From UBA12567 sp964598425 (GTDB lineage: Bacteria > Planctomycetota > Phycisphaerae > Phycisphaerales > SM1A02), in assembly GCA_964598425.1 (NCBI GenBank), contig CAZRBV010000002.1, positions 1 through 64,000 on the forward strand: a stretch of DNA of 64,000 nt, given 5' to 3'. Made by a program: the position numbers and the translations under genes. Of this stretch, positions 59,560 through 64,000 are shown in pieces; position 1 is the stretch's first letter; each line of letters opens with the position of its first letter. Under the pieces are notes generated by a model. That model had not been told where the DNA came from, searched no databases, and saw nothing but the letters and a program-made list of their open reading frames with translations.

Positions 59560-61167
59560 TCATGAGCCACCGTCCGGCGGGCTTGAATCGATCTCGCTGG
59601 CGTGACCGAGCACCCACCGCCACTCGTGCATTCGCATCGCCCAGGACGCGATGAGAATGACAAGGCCGCCAGTGGCAGTCAGCCCGATCAACCGTCCGAT
59701 TGAACCGAGCAGCGACGCTCTGGCGGTCCACACGTACGAGAGCCCCCATACGCAGGCTGCCATGACGGCCGTGGCCAGAAGGACGCGCCAGAGGGTTGAC
59801 CAGACCTCGCGATTGACTGGCGTGACGCCGCGACTGCGTAGGATCGCAGTGAGCAGCACGGCCTGAAGAGCTGCGCAAATCGCCGTCGACCAGGCCAGGC
59901 CCGCGACGCCAAGTGGGGTCCAGATGAGTGTGAGGTTCAGTACCAGGTTCAGCGAAACCATTGCCATGGAGATCCGAACGGGCGTCATCACCTCGTCTCG
60001 TGCGTAGAACGCGCGTGTCAGGATCTGTATCAGCATGTATGCCCAGATGCTCGCTGCATAGCCAATCAGGACGAAGGCTACCCGTGAAGTATCCAGCTCA
60101 GTAAATGCACCACCCTGCAGAATGACTTTGGTAAGCGGCTCTCGAACGAGCAGCAGTCCGGCGCTCGCCGGAATGCTGATGAAGAGCACCAATCGAACAC
60201 CTCTTCGCACCATGGCTGTGAAACGCTCGGGATGACTGGCAAGGCTTGTGAGCAGCGGATAGATGACCGTCGCGACGGCCAGACCAAAGACGCCCAGCGG
60301 GAATTGATAGAGCCGCTGTGAGTACGTAATGACGGCCATCGAGTGCTCATTGAGTGGGTACTGATAGCCAAACACGGTGGGGTCATCAACGATTGCGGGC
60401 CATGAAGCAATGAGGCCATCGAACAGTGTGTTGATTTGAAGCACGCCGAGACCGAGAATCATCGGGGCGGCCCGGCGAAACACTTCGATGAACGGCTTGG
60501 CTGCACCGCGGACGTCGAGTAGCACAGTTGCCTTGCCGCGAAGCGCCCACAGCGACCACGCAACTTGAAGGAATCCGGCCACGATGACGCTGCCAGCGGC
60601 CATTACGGTGATAGCAAGTCGATCATCTGGTGTGGATGTGTCAAACAGACGCCACCCGATGAGTGTGGCCGTGATGATGCAACCATTGAGTATCAGTGGC
60701 GTCGCTGCTGTTGGGCCAAACCTCCCATGAACGTGGAGCATGGCACCGATGATGGCCACGACGCAGACCAGTGGGATGTACGGCAGCGTGAGCATCAGCA
60801 GGAAGATCGAGGGATCGTCGTGCCCAGTTGATGCTGACATCAGAAACATCACGGCTTCGCCAAGGACCACGATCGCGCCGAGTCCTACCGCGAGTGCGCC
60901 AAGCACACCCCCCGCAAGCGCAGCTGCGGTGCGGGCGTCTGCTGCGCTGAGACGCTGATAGGTGGGGAGGAACGCTGCCGACAGCGCGCCCTCCCCAAAC
61001 AGCCGTCGGAAGGCGTTTGGAATCAGGAATGCAAAGTCGAACCAGCTCTTTTCGACGTAGGTGCCGAGGAGTCGGCTGAACACACCATCACGAATCAGGC
61101 CGGTGACTCGGCTGATCGTCGTCAGCAGCATGATGGTTCGCGTGTTGCGTTCGAGTCCGTCAGACAT
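59560..61167 (-). CDS. murJ: Lipid II flippase MurJ (MviN)
   Basis: 535 aa with about 14 membrane segments. N-terminus TISRVTGLIRDGVFSRLLGT and FLIPNAFRRLFGEGALSAAF are the MurJ signature; GLGVLQINTLFDGLIA and QFPLGVFGLAVATVIYPLL are also conserved. It flips lipid II across the inner membrane for peptidoglycan synthesis, so this bacterium very likely makes a murein wall. ATG at 61167 overlaps the upstream vanZ-like stop by 8 bp (ATGTCTGA). Third gene of a parA-vanZ-murJ operon. Confidence 0.95.
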   Translation of the reverse strand: MSDGLERNTRTIMLLTTISRVTGLIRDGVFSRLLGTYVEKSWFDFAFLIPNAFRRLFGEGALSAAFLPTYQRLSAADARTAAALAGGVLGALAVGLGAIVVLGEAVMFLMSASTGHDDPSIFLLMLTLPYIPLVCVVAIIGAMLHVHGRFGPTAATPLILNGCIITATLIGWRLFDTSTPDDRLAITVMAAGSVIVAGFLQVAWSLWALRGKATVLLDVRGAAKPFIEVFRRAAPMILGLGVLQINTLFDGLIASWPAIVDDPTVFGYQYPLNEHSMAVITYSQRLYQFPLGVFGLAVATVIYPLLTSLASHPERFTAMVRRGVRLVLFISIPASAGLLLVREPLTKVILQGGAFTELDTSRVAFVLIGYAASIWAYMLIQILTRAFYARDEVMTPVRISMAMVSLNLVLNLTLIWTPLGVAGLAWSTAICAALQAVLLTAILRSRGVTPVNREVWSTLWRVLLATAVMAACVWGLSYVWTARASLLGSIGRLIGLTATGGLVILIASWAMRMHEWRWVLGHASEIDSSPPDGGS

Positions 61168-61918
61168 CGACGTCACTTCGTGGTTGTGCCATGGTGGCGC
61201 GCAGCACAAGAGCCGCTCCTCCGATGCCGCCGCAGAGCATCCACGGCGACCCAAGGCTCGGATACCCGATCGAAGCGCACGCGATCGCGATGCCCCACCC
61301 CGCAGCGATCCCCAGCGGAATCGCAAGCCAGCTTGCCGGTGGAGGGACCGGCCAGCGGGGACCGCCAACACGATTCCAACTCCGTCGCATGAACGGCCAC
61401 GAGGCCAGCATGCCGGTTGCAAGGGCGAGCAAGGTACTGAATGTACCTGCAGAGATCTGGAATCCGATCCAGAGGCCAGCGAAGATGAGCGGGAATGCGC
61501 CGAGGGCAACCACAGCCGCTACGACGCCCGTTGTGAGGCCGCCGTTGCCTGGAATCGTGATGTCATCGAGCGCCCGAATCGTTCGGTGGGCCGGCGCGAG
61601 TCCGAAGGAGGCGATGACGGCGGCGAGAATACCAATCCAGCCGCCCGCAATGTCCATGATGGAGAATGTCCGGTTGGTCGAGAATACCCGCTGGGTCCAC
61701 TCATCCAGGGGTGCCCACAGGGCTACGAGTACAAAGGCCATCCATGCCCGTGGGACCAGTGCAGATCGTTCGACCAGCACTCCAAGCAGGCCAAAGGCGA
61801 GGAAGTGCAGAAGCTTGTCCGGCGGCGTGTGTTCGGGGCCAAGCGGATCCATCGTCGGCCAATGGGTGAGCGTGGTCAGCAGGACGAAAAAGAGAAGACA
61901 CACGCATCGCCACACCAT
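61160..61918 (-). CDS. VanZ-like membrane protein
   Basis: 252 aa from ATG 61918; a TTG at 61954 that would overlap the parA stop is a real alternative. VanZ features: PDKLLHFLAFGLLGVLVERS and LWAPLDEWTQRVFSTNRTFS, DIAGGWIGILAAVIASFGL. Several more helices follow (VVAAVVALGAFPLIFAGLWI, FSTLLALATGMLASWPFM, GIAAGWGIAIACASIGY), making it longer than simple VanZ proteins. VanZ relatives affect wall-antibiotic resistance by unknown means. Lying next to murJ suggests a role in wall precursor handling. Confidence 0.75.
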   Translation of the reverse strand: MVWRCVCLLFFVLLTTLTHWPTMDPLGPEHTPPDKLLHFLAFGLLGVLVERSALVPRAWMAFVLVALWAPLDEWTQRVFSTNRTFSIMDIAGGWIGILAAVIASFGLAPAHRTIRALDDITIPGNGGLTTGVVAAVVALGAFPLIFAGLWIGFQISAGTFSTLLALATGMLASWPFMRRSWNRVGGPRWPVPPPASWLAIPLGIAAGWGIAIACASIGYPSLGSPWMLCGGIGGAALVLRATMAQPRSDVDV

Positions 61919-61946
61919 GATTGCTTGGCGAGGCCTGCTGGCGAGG

Positions 61947-62819
61947 TCATCCAACGGTGTCGGCACCTTCTGCGGGAGTGGCATCAATCTTGATTTCGAC
62001 ATCTGGCGGTGATGGACGCCACATCTCAAGGACCGACTCGGCCAGCGCCAGGTAGTCCTGAGCGCCGCGGCATCCAGGGTCGTACGCCAGGATGGACTGA
62101 CCGAATGAGGGCGCTTCCGCAAGTTTGATGTTCCGACGAACCGGAGGTGACAGCACGCGACAGGTTTGCCACGGAACGCTTTGGCTTCGGCACCCCTCAA
62201 GGAATACCTGAAGATCCTCGACAACCTCTTTGGCCAAGGTCGTCTGTGTTTCATGCATGCACAGAACGATCCCTGTGACACGGAGATGCGGGTTGACGCT
62301 TCCACATACAAGCCCGACGGTTTCAAGTAGCTTCCCAACTCCTTGCAGGGCCAGGAAGTGCGCCTGCATCGGCACGAAGACCTCGGTCGCTGCGCCGAGG
62401 GCATTGATGGTGAGTACACCGAGGCTTGGCGGGCAGTCGATGAGCACGACGTCCCAATGATCGCCGGCGGCTTTGAGTGCGCTGTTCAAACGATCTTGCC
62501 GATTCTGGGCAGCTGCGAGATCTGTTTCGGCGGCTGCGAGATCGGTCTCGGCTGGAATGAGGTCGAGGTTGGGCTCGATCTCAACAGCAACATCTGTGGC
62601 GGTGACTTCGGAATCGAGTAGCACGTCATAGACGGTCGGATCATCCGGGCCGCATCGAACACCGAAGTGCAGCGAGAGGTGCGCTTGCGGGTCGAGATCA
62701 ATCAAACAGGTTGAGATGCCGGACCGCGCCAGGGCCGCTCCCAGATTGGCGGTGGTGGTCGTTTTGCCCACGCCCCCCTTTTGATTGATGATGGCGACAA
62801 CTCGCCGGTCTCCGTTCAT
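61947..62819 (-). CDS. parA: ParA/Soj-family ATPase
   Basis: 290 aa. Deviant Walker A VVAIINQKGGVGKTTTTANL, CLIDLDPQAHLSLHFG, Walker B VVLIDCPPSLGVLTINAL, and VRRNIKLAEAPSFGQSILAY make it a chromosomal ParA/Soj type. It would partition or position cargo on nucleoid DNA. parB is not adjacent. An in-frame 7-residue duplication (AETDLAA twice) lies near residue 95. ATG at 62819 (MNGDRRVV) is chosen; 62837 is possible. Coupled to the vanZ-like gene. Confidence 0.92.
   Translation of the reverse strand: MNGDRRVVAIINQKGGVGKTTTTANLGAALARSGISTCLIDLDPQAHLSLHFGVRCGPDDPTVYDVLLDSEVTATDVAVEIEPNLDLIPAETDLAAAETDLAAAQNRQDRLNSALKAAGDHWDVVLIDCPPSLGVLTINALGAATEVFVPMQAHFLALQGVGKLLETVGLVCGSVNPHLRVTGIVLCMHETQTTLAKEVVEDLQVFLEGCRSQSVPWQTCRVLSPPVRRNIKLAEAPSFGQSILAYDPGCRGAQDYLALAESVLEMWRPSPPDVEIKIDATPAEGADTVG
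62510..62551 (-). repeat. 21-bp tandem duplication inside parA
   Basis: Two adjacent 21-base units (62510-62530, 62531-62551) differ at three positions and encode AETDLAA twice in frame, inside a surface-type helix away from the ATPase motifs. Confidence 0.8.
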
Positions 62820-62947
62820 AGTGCGAGTGTACGGCATCGCGGAACCGGGTGGTGTGGATTGATGCCCGGCGGTGAGCCTCCCAATGATCTGCACCGGATG
62901 CTGTCCGCGGGGTAGTCGGGGGCCGTCGCATCAGCGACACTGGGCAT

Positions 62948-63676
62948 ATGCCACGTCCAACAGACACCGCGATCATTCTCCGTAGGTGGGAGTATTCAGA
63001 GACGTCGCAGACTGTGGCGGCACTCTCTCGCGAACACGGAATCGTGCGAGGGCTTGCCAAGGGAGCGCTGCGAAGCGGGAGTGCTTTCTCGGGCGGATTC
63101 GAACCGCTGACCCGTGGGCATCTGGGATGGCTGGTGAAGCCAGGTCGGGATCTGGCGATTCTGACGGAGTGGATGCTGGAAGACGTGTATTGGTTGACGC
63201 GGCAGGATCCAGCCGCGAATCGTGCCGGGATCTACGCTCTCGACCTGGTATCGCGGTTGTTGCGGGATGAAGATCCCCATCCATCGGTGTACGACGACTT
63301 GGATCAGGTGCTCCGGTTGCTGTCCGAGCCACCGTCTCCGGCGCTGCACTTGCTGCGGTTCCAATGGTCGTTGCTTGGCCATGTCGGGTGGCAGCCGGAT
63401 GTCACACGCGACGTTGTGACGGGGGAGCCGATTCCCGATGATGTCGAGATTCTCGGATTTCGGTCATCGGCCGGAGGCATCGTGTCGTGCCCAGGTGAGC
63501 AGGACTGGCGCGTGCGGCGGGAGACGGTTGATGTGCTGGCGTCGCTTGGTGCCAATGGGGCGACTTCTGGACCGGAGGCCGCAGCTCGCGCAAGCGGGTT
63601 GATGGCGGTGTACGTGCGAGATCTTCTTGGCGATGGATCCGAGGCCATGCGCCACGCGTTTCCCGATCTGCACTGA
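62948..63676 (+). CDS. recO: DNA repair protein RecO
   Basis: 242 aa, usual size. N-terminal OB-fold: TDTAIILRRWEYSETSQTVA, ALSREHGIVRGLAKGALRSG, FEPLTRGHLGWLVKPGRDLA; helical C-terminal domain with LHLLRFQWSLLGHVGWQPD. It loads RecA with RecFR at single-strand gaps. The zinc-finger cysteines of some RecO proteins are not evident. Divergent from parA; the 128-bp gap has no clear promoter hexamers. Confidence 0.9.
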   Translation: MPRPTDTAIILRRWEYSETSQTVAALSREHGIVRGLAKGALRSGSAFSGGFEPLTRGHLGWLVKPGRDLAILTEWMLEDVYWLTRQDPAANRAGIYALDLVSRLLRDEDPHPSVYDDLDQVLRLLSEPPSPALHLLRFQWSLLGHVGWQPDVTRDVVTGEPIPDDVEILGFRSSAGGIVSCPGEQDWRVRRETVDVLASLGANGATSGPEAAARASGLMAVYVRDLLGDGSEAMRHAFPDLH

Positions 63677-63692
63677 GCGGTATGCTGCAGCG

Positions 63693-64000
63693 ATGGCTGT
63701 TCAGTATGTCGAAGAAACGCTATCCAACGGGCTCAAGATTGTGGGTGAGATCGACCCGTCCTCGGCTTCGGCCGCGGCCGGTTTCTTTGTCCGGAGCGGC
63801 GCGAGGGATGAACCACGTGAGTTGATGGGTATCAGTCACTTTCTTGAGCATCTTGTGTTCAAGGGAAACGACGATCGCTCTGGCGAGGAAATCGACGAGG
63901 CATTCGACGAACTTGGGGTCAGCCACAATGCATGGACCAGCCACGAGATCACGGCGTTTCACGTACATGGTCTTCCTGATGTCCTCGAGCCAGCCCTGAG
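63693..64000 (+). CDS. M16 (insulinase/PQQL-like) zinc peptidase, N-terminal part only
   Basis: The window ends after 102 codons. ATG at 63693 starts MAVQYVEETLSNGLKIVGEI; the inverted zinc motif HFLEH (HxxEH) is in GISHFLEHLVFKGNDDRSGE, followed by the conserved NAWTSHEITAFHVHG. The frame is open to base 64000. M16 peptidases cut short peptides or processing sites. It starts 16 bp after recO on the same strand, so probably the same operon. Full length and downstream ligand cannot be seen. Confidence 0.9.
   Translation, partial: MAVQYVEETLSNGLKIVGEIDPSSASAAAGFFVRSGARDEPRELMGISHFLEHLVFKGNDDRSGEEIDEAFDELGVSHNAWTSHEITAFHVHGLPDVLEPAL

Overview
The window looks like chromosomal DNA of a Gram-negative planctomycete, most likely of the Phycisphaerae. 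The reasons are: secreted proteins ending in the planctomycete 'dockerin type I-like' doublet (five copies here), long runs of DCNxNGxPDEC repeats, a DUF1573 lipoprotein, lipid A synthesis (lpxA) with an OmpH/Skp-like chaperone, the futalosine menaquinone gene mqnE, and moderately high G+C with G/C-biased third codon positions. The assignment is inferred from gene content; no rRNA is present. Genes are dense, change strand often, and are commonly coupled by 1-20 bp stop/start overlaps. I saw no IS element, prophage or CRISPR array.

Layout. 1-54: 5' part of tRNA-Ile(GAU). 305-3701: two secreted proteins, a PQQ-type sugar dehydrogenase and a metzincin protease, both with C-terminal dockerin-like doublets. 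3939-7740: four overlapping minus-strand genes for exported proteins, three of unknown function, ending in a DUF1573 lipoprotein. 7985-10981: MBL hydrolase plus a Cys-less rhodanese lipoprotein, diverging from a DsbD-N-like protein plus redoxin pair. 11046-20633: housekeeping genes dnaN, tkt, queF, rdgB, purM and sucD, with a TPR lipoprotein, a phosphoesterase and a beta-barrel protein. 20634-26196: cysteine desulfurase, panC, aldehyde dehydrogenase, nadD, rimO. 26258-33340: secreted paralogues with Ca-binding-type repeats, an M19 dipeptidase, an LTA-synthase-like membrane sulfatase and a beta-helix protein. 33261-33994: coding-like minus-strand DNA split between reading frames. 34176-39827: lepA, OmpH-like protein, lipB, lpxA, an MBL protein and an unknown. 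39958-44019: ftsK and a His/Met-rich secreted protein. 44044-50888: ribB with a degenerate ribA half, a Nif3-like protein, a YbjQ protein, ispE, oligoendopeptidase F coupled to a PLP decarboxylase. 50895-53760: a signalling operon (receiver-GAF-Ser/Thr kinase, STAS protein, DUF4190 protein). 53779-57764: a molybdopterin oxidoreductase, pilT and mobA. 58164-64000: mqnE, a parA/vanZ/murJ operon, recO and the start of an M16 peptidase.

Most notable for follow-up: (i) the kinase operon, where the receiver has Glu at the phospho-acceptor position and the STAS gene seems to start at an ATC codon behind a perfect Shine-Dalgarno sequence; (ii) the four-gene exported operon with DUF1573; (iii) the shared C-terminal doublet ending in a near-terminal Cys on five secreted proteins; (iv) the ribB protein whose GTP cyclohydrolase II half has lost its zinc ligands; (v) a possible frame-broken gene at 33261-33994.
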